A stretch of 7,017 bases of DNA from JAAYAY01 sp964429355. Its GTDB lineage: Bacteria > Planctomycetota > Planctomycetia > Pirellulales > Thermoguttaceae. Made by a program: the position numbers and the translations under genes. Numbering within the stretch: the first letter of the stretch is position 1; the number at the start of each line of letters is the position of its first letter. Below the pieces are notes generated by a model. It saw nothing but the letters and a program-made list of their open reading frames with translations, made no database searches and had not been told where the DNA came from. The stretch covers positions 1-7,017 of the forward strand of contig CAYSCH010000456.1 of assembly GCA_964429355.1 (NCBI GenBank), given 5' to 3'. This document shows positions 1 through 5,592 of the stretch, one piece after another.

Positions 1-1371
1 ATGGCCTCGAGGAGCGACCAGCCTCCACAGCCACGCCAAGGCCGGAGGCAGGATGTGCAAGTAGCCGATGATGCCGTACGTGGGATGGTCAGCGGTGCAT
101 GGCGGGGTGCGGACGCCGAAATTCCGGATCATCACCTCCACCGTCTCATTGAGCACGTTAGGAACAAGGCGACGGGGCAGGATCACCCGTGGATTGGGGC
201 AGGGTACGCCGCGGGTGTCTTCGGCATGTTCCCAGATCAGGCAAGTGGCGCCCGGCACTCCTTGCAGATTCAGGAAGATCAGCGGTTCGGGAGAGTGGAC
301 GGTCAGCTCTTCCAGGTGCGGGTCTGTGCCGTACTGCCGGATATGATCCACACGGACAAACCAGGCCTGTTCCGCGTCATAAGCCCGCAAGTATCCAGCC
401 TCGTTCTGGACTTCCGGGTGGCACATCGCCATGTCGTCCGTGACGGGGCACAAGCCGCAAGCCTGGTTGAGGACAAGTCGCCGTTCCTCGCCGGTGACGA
501 TGTTCTTGCCGAGCAACAGACGGCCATCCTCCTGGCGGTGGACGTACTCCAGCATCTCGCTCTTGCCCGAACCGCTGGCACCTTCGTGCATGATCGTGGT
601 GATATTGTCATAGGGCGTGACCACCTGCACTGTCGAGGCATGGAGAGTCAACCACTCTTCGTCTTCTCCAATGGCAAGGAGTACGCCGTAGATTCCTTTC
701 TTCGCACTCGGTCCGGGATAGAGGTTGTAGGAGAAGACCTCGTGGACGTTGTCTGTGCGATAATGCACGACCACCTGCTTGCCTGCAAAGCGGGTGTGCC
801 GAAATGGGGGCGCAACATAGACCGCTGCCCGCACGCGGAAGTTCTCCGGCACCTGATCGGGCGGCAGCATCTCCTGGAGGTCTGCCAGGCCGCCGATGAA
901 GAAACCTGCGTTCTTGGGAGCGATGAGCAGAGCCCCATGGCCGGTTTGTCGATCGAAGCCGCCGAGAATGAACGCAAATACCACCAGGTCTTGGCCCTTC
1001 AACCACTGGAACGTGTCGTCCCTCAGGGGCTCAAAGGGCTTGCCGAATCGGTCCTGAAAGGACTGTTTGTCTGTTGGCCTGGCATCACCGATCACGGAGC
1101 AATCGGGATCACGGCGCCGCATGTACGGCTCGGTGTAATTAACGGCCAGACCATTTCTGCACTTGGCAACCGTTGCCTCTACGACACGTCCGCATTCCGG
1201 GATTTCGTAAGCGACTTCAAACAGTCCCTCGTCCTGCCCGCCCATGGCCAGGGAGAGGACCTCTTGGCGGCTTCGAGGAAAACACAGGGACCTGCAGTTT
1301 CGGAGCACGTCGGTAATCTGGTCTGGGAGGCCGAGGTCCGGCCATCGTTGTGAAATATCCACTGTCTGCAC
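1..1371 (-). CDS. PEPCK-like P-loop protein, DUF4914 type (3' end beyond window)
   Basis: The minus-strand frame is open for 457 codons from GTG at 1371 to the window edge, so the C-terminus is missing. A P-loop, GASGSGKSE, lies at residues 264-272, preceded by MHE. This form is typical of the PEP carboxykinase / HPr kinase fold. Other conspicuous stretches are NYTEPYMRRRDPDC (78-91), CPVTDDMAMCHP with D312 and D313 as possible metal ligands, NPRVILPRR (from 393) and NFGVRTPPCT (417-426). From memory these match DUF4914 proteins, which are PEPCK-like, roughly 600 residues or more long, and of unproven reaction; the assignment needs a profile search. No signal peptide is visible, so it is probably cytoplasmic. 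The GTG start is chosen because AGGAGG sits 7 nt upstream; the first in-frame ATG is deep inside the conserved N-terminus. It follows the oxidoreductase gene after 244 bp containing a terminator, so expression is probably attenuated. A nucleotide-dependent kinase or carboxykinase role is inference. Confidence 0.82.
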   Translation of the reverse strand, partial: MQTVDISQRWPDLGLPDQITDVLRNCRSLCFPRSRQEVLSLAMGGQDEGLFEVAYEIPECGRVVEATVAKCRNGLAVNYTEPYMRRRDPDCSVIGDARPTDKQSFQDRFGKPFEPLRDDTFQWLKGQDLVVFAFILGGFDRQTGHGALLIAPKNAGFFIGGLADLQEMLPPDQVPENFRVRAAVYVAPPFRHTRFAGKQVVVHYRTDNVHEVFSYNLYPGPSAKKGIYGVLLAIGEDEEWLTLHASTVQVVTPYDNITTIMHEGASGSGKSEMLEYVHRQEDGRLLLGKNIVTGEERRLVLNQACGLCPVTDDMAMCHPEVQNEAGYLRAYDAEQAWFVRVDHIRQYGTDPHLEELTVHSPEPLIFLNLQGVPGATCLIWEHAEDTRGVPCPNPRVILPRRLVPNVLNETVEVMIRNFGVRTPPCTADHPTYGIIGYLHILPPALAWLWRLVAPRGH

Positions 1372-1378
1372 GAACAAA

Positions 1379-1384
1379 CCTCCT
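1379..1384 (-). promoter_or_regulatory. Shine-Dalgarno of the PEPCK-like gene
   Basis: A perfect AGGAGG on the minus strand lies 7 nt before GTG at 1371. It fixes the non-ATG start. It is only 7 nt downstream of the T-run of the upstream terminator, so no promoter fits between terminator and ribosome binding site. Confidence 0.8.
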
Positions 1385-1391
1385 GCGCAAC

Positions 1392-1434
1392 AAAAAAGCC
1401 GAAGATCGCCAATCCACGACGATACTTCGGCTTT
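1392..1434 (-). terminator. Intrinsic terminator / attenuator upstream of the PEPCK-like gene
   Basis: On the minus strand AAAGCCGAAG (1434-1425) pairs perfectly with CTTCGGCTTT (1404-1395) around a 20-nt loop, and the 3' arm runs into six Ts (1397-1392). This is a classical Rho-independent terminator. It could end transcripts of the oxidoreductase gene, which stops at 1616. Because the next gene's SD begins 7 nt after the T-run, it must also act on any transcript reaching that gene, that is, as an attenuator. Its 5' arm shares five bases (1425-1429) with an 11-bp long-range repeat, so the two pairings exclude each other. Confidence 0.75.
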
Positions 1435-1552
1435 CACTTCCACTCTTACCCCCTTGCGGGGGCGCAATGAACCTGAAACGCCTTCTTAAGGCCCTACGAC
1501 AAACAGCGATAGGTCCTCCCCGTGTTGTACCGTCCGACCAGCGAAGTATCGT
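1419..1552 (-). promoter_or_regulatory. Candidate structured leader RNA (possible riboswitch-like element)
   Basis: This occupies most of the 244-bp gap between the oxidoreductase and the PEPCK-like gene. Read on the minus strand, ACGATACTTCG (1552-1542) is perfectly complementary to CGAAGTATCGT (1429-1419), which would close a domain of about 112 nt. Inside it are a GCCTT/AAGGC triloop hairpin (1492-1480) and a CCCCC/GGGGG hairpin with a GCAA, GNRA-type tetraloop (1462-1449). The 3' strand of the closing helix overlaps the 5' arm of the terminator, giving a possible switch between helix and terminator. I could not match it to cobalamin, SAM, TPP, yybP-ykoY, 6S, tmRNA or RNase P signatures. 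No ligand can be named. A possible promoter with its -10 at 1553-1548 would begin transcription past much of the distal strand, which is a counter-argument. Confidence 0.45.
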
Positions 1553-1576
1553 ATCCGAATCGTTGCCCGGAGACAA
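1548..1576 (-). promoter_or_regulatory. Candidate sigma70-type promoter for the PEPCK-like gene
   Basis: On the minus strand TTGTCT (1576-1571, 4 of 6 to TTGACA) and TACGAT (1553-1548, 4 of 6 to TATAAT) are separated by exactly 17 nt. Transcription would begin near 1541 and give a leader of about 170 nt that includes the two small hairpins and the terminator. The match is moderate and planctomycete promoters are poorly characterised, so this is only a candidate. Read-through from the upstream operon is the alternative. Confidence 0.3.
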
Positions 1577-1615
1577 TGGCCGCCCAAATCGTCCATCTAT
1601 GGGTTACTGGGTGGT

Positions 1616-2956
1616 TTAGACCTCCACGCTCAGACCCGGTTTGGGGGCCGGATAGATTCCGTCAGGGCCTTCGTGGATAGGGGCTTCCGTCTCGAAGGTC
1701 AGGTGGTCGATATCGGCGACCCACTGGAATTCGGAGTTGACCACCTGATCCCAGGTGACCATCTGGCCGGTGTGGGTGGCCATGCGGCCCATCAGGCCGG
1801 CGAAGTTGGCCTGGGCGGCACGGTGGGCCTCGTTATGCGGCTTGTCGTGGCGGATCGCGTCGAGGAGGACCTGCCACTCGACGACGTAGGGATTCGGCTC
1901 GGGCTCGGGATCTTCCCACACGAGGTCCTCGGGGACCATGTTCTGGCTCTTGTAGATCTTGGGCTTAGGAGACGCCAGGTCGGTCATGAGGACTGCCGAC
2001 CCCTTGGAGCCGTGGGCCAGGTCGGTGTAGGTACCCCAGCAGTTGGCCATGTGCCGCGAGAAGGCGAACAATTTCGCCCCGTCGGCGAAGGTGTATTCGA
2101 CGGTGTAGTGGTCGAACTGGTTGCCGGCCTCTTCGTAGCAACGTCCGCCCATTCCCTGGGCCGAGACGGGCCAGGCGTCTTTCGCCCAGCAGGCCACGTC
2201 GATGTTGTGGCAGTGCCAGTCGATGTAGAACCCTGAAGAGACCCAGGTGAAACTATTGGGATACTGGAGCTGAAAGATGACTTCATTCTGATCCGCGGGC
2301 CGCTTAGGACAGTGGACCGGTCCGTGGACCCGGTAGATCCGGAGTGTGTGAAGGTCGCCGATCGCTCCCTCGTGAATTCGCTGGATGACTCTCTGACGGC
2401 CTTGGGAATGGCGCCACATGAAGCCGACGCTCACCTTGAGGTTTTTCTCGTCGGCCTTCTTGGCCGCTTGGATAAGGCGCCTTGTCGCGGGCGAATCGGT
2501 GGCGAAAGACTTCTCCATGAACACGTTGACGCCCTTCTCGACCGCGTATTCGAAGTGCATGGGACGAAACGCCGCATGGGTGGTCAGCAGCACGACATCG
2601 CCGGGCGAAAGGCAATCGATGGCCTTCTTGTAGGCGTCGAAGCCGATGAACTGGCGATCGGCGGGGACATCGATCATGTCGGCGAATCCGTCGGTGAGCC
2701 CCTTCAGGCTGCTCTTCAGCCGGGGCTCGAAGAGGTCGGCCATGGCGACGAGTTTAACGGGTCCTCCGGTGGTGGAAAGGGCATTGCCGACGGCGCCCGT
2801 GCCTCGGCCGCCGCATCCGACGATCGCCAGTTGGATAGGGGTCTCGCTGCCGGCGGCGTGGACCCGCGCAGGGGCGAGGGCCGAGAGGGTTGTTGCAGCA
2901 GCCAGGCCGCCGGTCAACTTCAGAAACTCACGCCGCGACGGAATGTTCTCGCTCAT
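1616..2956 (-). CDS. Tat-exported Gfo/Idh/MocA-family oxidoreductase
   Basis: The protein has 446 residues. The start is ATG at 2956, with GGAGA 6 nt upstream; a longer in-frame extension to 3031 is rejected because it would precede the signal sequence. Residues 7-13, SRREFLK, form a canonical twin-arginine motif, followed by a hydrophobic stretch and probable cleavage after VHA (residue 34). The Rossmann NAD(P) loop is VGCGGRGTG (46-54). The family's catalytic-lysine segment is MEKSFATD (147-154), with K149 in EKS rather than the usual EKP. The C-terminal domain carries D246, H250 and D253 in DWHCHNID, the usual D-x3-H-x2-D pattern. Members oxidise, reduce or rearrange sugars and related polyols; exported examples include Zymomonas glucose-fructose oxidoreductase and GH109 glycosidases, which carry tightly bound cofactor. 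It lies 80 bp after the GH120-like gene with no terminator between, so co-transcription is likely. The substrate is unknown. Confidence 0.92.
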   Translation of the reverse strand: MSENIPSRREFLKLTGGLAAATTLSALAPARVHAAGSETPIQLAIVGCGGRGTGAVGNALSTTGGPVKLVAMADLFEPRLKSSLKGLTDGFADMIDVPADRQFIGFDAYKKAIDCLSPGDVVLLTTHAAFRPMHFEYAVEKGVNVFMEKSFATDSPATRRLIQAAKKADEKNLKVSVGFMWRHSQGRQRVIQRIHEGAIGDLHTLRIYRVHGPVHCPKRPADQNEVIFQLQYPNSFTWVSSGFYIDWHCHNIDVACWAKDAWPVSAQGMGGRCYEEAGNQFDHYTVEYTFADGAKLFAFSRHMANCWGTYTDLAHGSKGSAVLMTDLASPKPKIYKSQNMVPEDLVWEDPEPEPNPYVVEWQVLLDAIRHDKPHNEAHRAAQANFAGLMGRMATHTGQMVTWDQVVNSEFQWVADIDHLTFETEAPIHEGPDGIYPAPKPGLSVEV

Positions 2957-3036
2957 CTTATCTCTCCCGTGGTCTGTGGACCTTTGACGAGTATCTCGAC
3001 CGTTTTTCGCAGAAGCATGCCTCTCAAGCAAGTGGA

Positions 3037-4929
3037 TCAGTAGACTTTGAGCCTGACGGTTCCCTGGCCGGGATTCTCGAAGGGGCCGGGCGTTGGGCTG
3101 GCGGGATTGCGGGGTTTGCCAAAGTAATCGGTGTCGACCTTCAGCGGCGAGCCGTCGGGGTTTTCGTAGGACACACCCGGTATCTTCGCCTTCCCCAGCA
3201 GCTCCGTTGTGACGAGGGAGGTGTTAGACTTCAGGGCTTCGGCCAAGGTGAACTGGAGTTCGGTTTCGGCGAGCTTCACGGCAGGATCCATTTCCGGCTT
3301 CAAGGCGGGGTCCGTTTCGTTGGCGTACGGGCGTGCGCCATGGAAATAGACATTGCCACCGGTCTGCAGGGGGAACTGGCGAGTGTCGTAGACCCAGAGT
3401 CCAAACCCGGCAACTCGGCGATGCCGATTGTCCTGCGGCTGGGGTTCGGGGGGCGACACGCCCGCACCGACGAAGAGATTGTTGTAGAAGCGATTGTCGC
3501 TCCCCTTGATGTTCACCAGTCCGGCGACCCGCGTGGAGTGGGCCGGGTGGTAAGGCGTTTCGCGGCTCAGCTCCTCGGCGCTGACAATTTTCCCTGTCAT
3601 CAGGTTGTGGGCGAAGGCGCCCCCTTCGGACATATCGAGCAGCGCGGTCGGCGAGAGGAAGAGGTTATTGTCGACCAGGAACGGCCCGTGGTCGACTTCG
3701 ACGAACAGATCCTCGCTGAGATTGTCGTGGAACAGGTTTCGCGAGACGCGGGTGCCTTGCGCCATCCAGTCCAGCCACAGCCCGCGGCAGGTCCGGTAGA
3801 TGTGGTTGCCGACGATCTGGGTGTCGATCGCGCCGTGGAACTTGATACCCGCCATCTCGGCGCCGGTGAACAGGCGGCGGACGTGGATATCGTGGATCAC
3901 GTTGCCGGTCACGATGCTGAAGGCGCATCCCAGGCTGCCGACAATGCCGGTCTGTTCGCAGTGGCTGATCGTGTTGTTGCGGACCACGTGGTGGCCGATG
4001 TTGTCGCTGGTCCAGGGGATGGCATGGGCATGGGCCCGCTCGATCGTCTTGACGTAGCCCTCGGCCGTGTTGGCGGAGGTGTTGTCGAACTCGTCGCCGT
4101 GCTTGCCGAGCGCGATGCCGGAACAGACCGAGTGGCTGACGACGTTGTTTTCGATGATCCAGCCACGGCTCCAATGGGTGCCGATCAGGCCGATCTGCTC
4201 GGCCGTCGGCGGCGCCCAGGGCGTGGCGGCGTGGCACATGGTGAAGCCGCGGACCGTGATATAGTTTCGCCCCGGCTGATCGGGATAAAACACCGTTTGC
4301 CGCACGTTGATCTCGACGAGCTGCTCGTTGGGATCGACGCCTGGGAACTGGGCCCAGATCGTGGTTTGTTCCTGGTCGACCTGGGCGAACCACTGGGGGC
4401 CGTGTTCGCCGTTCGAAGGCGGAGTCTTGAGCACGTCGTCCAGTTGAGCCGCCTCGACGAGCCACTGGCCATTGAGATAGACGGCGCCAGTGTGATGGTC
4501 GCGACCCAGTCCGTTGAACCAGTCGCCGCGGATGAGATCGCTGTAGGGATTGAAGCCGTTGAAGAAGGAGTTCGGCAGGGTCATCTTCCAGACATGGCCC
4601 TCGGTGTTGACCCAGTTCGTGGCGACTTCCGAGCCCTTGATTTCGACCTTCTCGCCCGCTGCAGCCTGGTAGACGATGCGTTCCGCGTCGGACCGGCCGC
4701 CGCGCGGCGGGTTGATGCGTTCCCGGTAAACGCCCTGATGCACGGTGACGACATCACCCGGTTGGGCAAGCTCAGCGGCGTGCTGGATCGTGCGGAGGGG
4801 CGCGGCGGGCGTGCCCGGATTGGAATCGTCGCCGGTGGCGGCCACGTGGAACTCAGCCGTCTGGCCGGTGAGGGCCAGTGCGAGGACGCCCAGCAGCGGA
4901 ACCAGGATTCTGATCGTGTTTCTGATCAT
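3037..4929 (-). CDS. Secreted parallel beta-helix glycosidase, probable GH120 beta-xylosidase
   Basis: The protein has 630 residues. The start is ATG at 4929, with AAGGA 7 nt upstream and a hydrophobic signal peptide at once (MIRNTIRILVPLLG..., likely cleavage after QTA, residue 25). The frame is open further upstream to 5184, but that part lacks a signal or known similarity. A DUF1565-like start of the right-handed beta-helix follows (from about 26, ATGDDSNPGTP). Next comes a region compatible with an inserted beta-sandwich (about 105-240), then helix rungs rich in NN and GI turns. From memory GH120 XylC of Thermoanaerobacterium is about 638 residues, with E353, D382 (nucleophile) and E405 (acid/base). 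Here E358 (EMAGIKFHG), D387 (LWLDW) and E411 (LFVEVDHGP) have spacings of 29 and 24, against 29 and 23. GH120 enzymes release xylose, some also arabinose, from short oligosaccharides. The family is inferred from this pattern; another beta-helix family such as GH141 is the main alternative. It is first in an apparent operon with the Gfo/Idh gene. Confidence 0.8.
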   Translation of the reverse strand: MIRNTIRILVPLLGVLALALTGQTAEFHVAATGDDSNPGTPAAPLRTIQHAAELAQPGDVVTVHQGVYRERINPPRGGRSDAERIVYQAAAGEKVEIKGSEVATNWVNTEGHVWKMTLPNSFFNGFNPYSDLIRGDWFNGLGRDHHTGAVYLNGQWLVEAAQLDDVLKTPPSNGEHGPQWFAQVDQEQTTIWAQFPGVDPNEQLVEINVRQTVFYPDQPGRNYITVRGFTMCHAATPWAPPTAEQIGLIGTHWSRGWIIENNVVSHSVCSGIALGKHGDEFDNTSANTAEGYVKTIERAHAHAIPWTSDNIGHHVVRNNTISHCEQTGIVGSLGCAFSIVTGNVIHDIHVRRLFTGAEMAGIKFHGAIDTQIVGNHIYRTCRGLWLDWMAQGTRVSRNLFHDNLSEDLFVEVDHGPFLVDNNLFLSPTALLDMSEGGAFAHNLMTGKIVSAEELSRETPYHPAHSTRVAGLVNIKGSDNRFYNNLFVGAGVSPPEPQPQDNRHRRVAGFGLWVYDTRQFPLQTGGNVYFHGARPYANETDPALKPEMDPAVKLAETELQFTLAEALKSNTSLVTTELLGKAKIPGVSYENPDGSPLKVDTDYFGKPRNPASPTPGPFENPGQGTVRLKVY

Positions 4930-5024
4930 GTTATCGTCCTTTCTCGAGCGGTTTGGGTTCCGGTTCATTTCGATATGGTTCGCATGTTTGCGACCGGAGT
5001 GTTTTCGGATGGAGACAAACGCCC

Positions 5025-5053
5025 ATCTTAGGCAACTCGACTGTGGCCCACAA
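5025..5053 (-). promoter_or_regulatory. Candidate promoter of the glycosidase-oxidoreductase operon
   Basis: On the minus strand TTGTGG (5053-5048) and TAAGAT (5030-5025, 4 of 6 with the key first, second and last bases) are spaced 17 nt apart. This would give a leader of about 90 nt before ATG at 4929. The -35 box overlaps an 11-bp palindrome, TGTGG-C-CCACA (5042-5052), which could be an operator. The -35 matches at only 3 of 6 positions, so confidence is low. Confidence 0.3.
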
Positions 5054-5423
5054 CAGGCCTCGCTCGGAGTCGTCCGGTTCGCCGGTTCGCGGGATTCAGG
5101 GCAGAATCGGGGCCAACCGGTCCAAACGGCCAGTGCTGGTCCCGGCAGGGCGCCCCAAACCATGGTTTGGAAACGATGAGCCACGGGCCCAGCGCGGGGG
5201 CCCCACCGGCCGCTCGAGCTGCTCCGCGTTGCCCAATCGCGTTTATCGTCACTGGCGATTCGGACGAAACCGGCTGCAATCTCAACGCAGGCCCAAAATC
5301 CGAACGCGGCAGGCAGCAGCGATCACAAGGTGGACCGGATTTGCGGGTCCTGTCGTGTTCGCTTTGGCAATTCTCTTGGGTTGGCGCGGTGCCAAGACAT
5401 AAATGTGTCATGACGGTTCGATT

Positions 5424-5438
5424 TCCAATTGTATTGGA
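5424..5438. promoter_or_regulatory. 15-bp palindrome, possible operator
   Basis: TCCAAT-TGT-ATTGGA is a perfect 6-bp inverted repeat around 3 bases, 154 bp upstream of the porin start. Ten bases further upstream lies the perfect palindrome GTCATGAC (5407-5414). Both suit dimeric regulator binding. No regulator is encoded in the window and no known consensus (for example the PhoB box) is matched. Confidence 0.3.
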
Positions 5439-5550
5439 GCCGCTAACAAAACCACCGACTGTGCACATCCATGCCGGTGGGAAACTCATACGTTTTGTGA
5501 GGGCTTTTCGAGACAATCCGACGCGAGGGTTCGGCGATCCTTGCGGGGAT

Positions 5551-5560
5551 NNNNNNNNNN
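5551..5560. other. Assembly gap (10 Ns)
   Basis: Ten undetermined bases lie 32 bp upstream of the porin ATG. A run of exactly 10 is a common scaffolding placeholder, so the true length may differ. The gap sits where the porin core promoter would be expected. If it is truly 10 nt, TTGCGG (5541-5546) and TGCAAT (5564-5569) would be 17 nt apart as weak -35/-10 boxes, but this cannot be judged. Confidence 0.95.
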
Positions 5561-5579
5561 TTGTGCAATGGCACTCGCC

Positions 5580-5585
5580 AGGAGG
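5580..5585 (+). promoter_or_regulatory. Shine-Dalgarno of the porin gene
   Basis: A perfect AGGAGG lies 7 nt before ATG at 5593. It fixes the start at the signal peptide, although the frame is open upstream to 5167 across the N gap. Confidence 0.85.
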
Positions 5586-5592
5586 TGTTTTC

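Larger units (their letters stand above)
4930..5592. other. Divergent non-coding spacer of 663 bp
   Basis: This separates the minus-strand glycosidase from the plus-strand porin. No convincing gene is seen: open frames through it lack a good Shine-Dalgarno, known motifs or consistent codon use. One plus-strand frame (4953-5402) ends in a single hydrophobic stretch but is not otherwise gene-like. Visible structure includes a candidate minus-strand promoter (5053-5025), CGCA-N4-TGCG at 4981-4992, two GGGCCC blocks (5185-5190 and 5198-5203), a TTGGC/GCCAA hairpin (5381-5395), the perfect octamer GTCATGAC (5407-5414), a 15-bp palindrome (5424-5438) and a 10-N gap (5551-5560). Both flanking genes must draw their promoters from here unless the gap hides more. 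Confidence 0.6.

Noticed and set aside
1..1353. 450-codon plus-strand open frame
   Set aside because: It is codon-aligned antisense to the PEPCK-like gene, has no Shine-Dalgarno in view, and its translation has no recognisable motif, whereas the minus strand has a P-loop and a perfect ribosome binding site.
1435..1470. Cobalamin riboswitch, suggested by GCCCCCGCAA on the minus strand
   Set aside because: That string is part of the cobalamin core, but here it is simply a hairpin closing on GGGGG, and the other conserved cobalamin blocks are absent.
1392..1560. 6S RNA, suggested by about 170 nt with pairing ends and a terminator
   Set aside because: 6S is a rod with a central bubble; here the inner hairpins are asymmetric and the closing helix competes with the terminator. 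No conserved 6S segment was recognised.
2971..2982. GGTC-TGTG-GACC hairpin between the glycosidase and oxidoreductase genes
   Set aside because: The stem is only 4 bp and lacks a T-run on the minus strand, so it is not a terminator and does not argue against an operon.
2890..5031. 713-codon plus-strand open frame
   Set aside because: It is antisense to the signal peptide and whole length of the GH120-like gene; its Val/Asp/Gly-rich translation is typical of a shadow in GC-rich coding DNA.
4930..5184. 85-residue N-terminal extension of the GH120-like protein
   Set aside because: It would place the signal peptide internally; ATG at 4929 has a well-spaced AAGGA and begins directly with the signal sequence.
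4953..5402. 149-codon plus-strand frame ending in a hydrophobic stretch
   Set aside because: Arg/Pro/Ser-rich with no motif and no convincing Shine-Dalgarno; the single hydrophobic segment is insufficient to call a gene.
5398..5416. PhoB box upstream of the phosphate-type porin
   Set aside because: Only one TGTCA half-site is visible (5406-5410); the second direct repeat at 11-nt spacing is missing.
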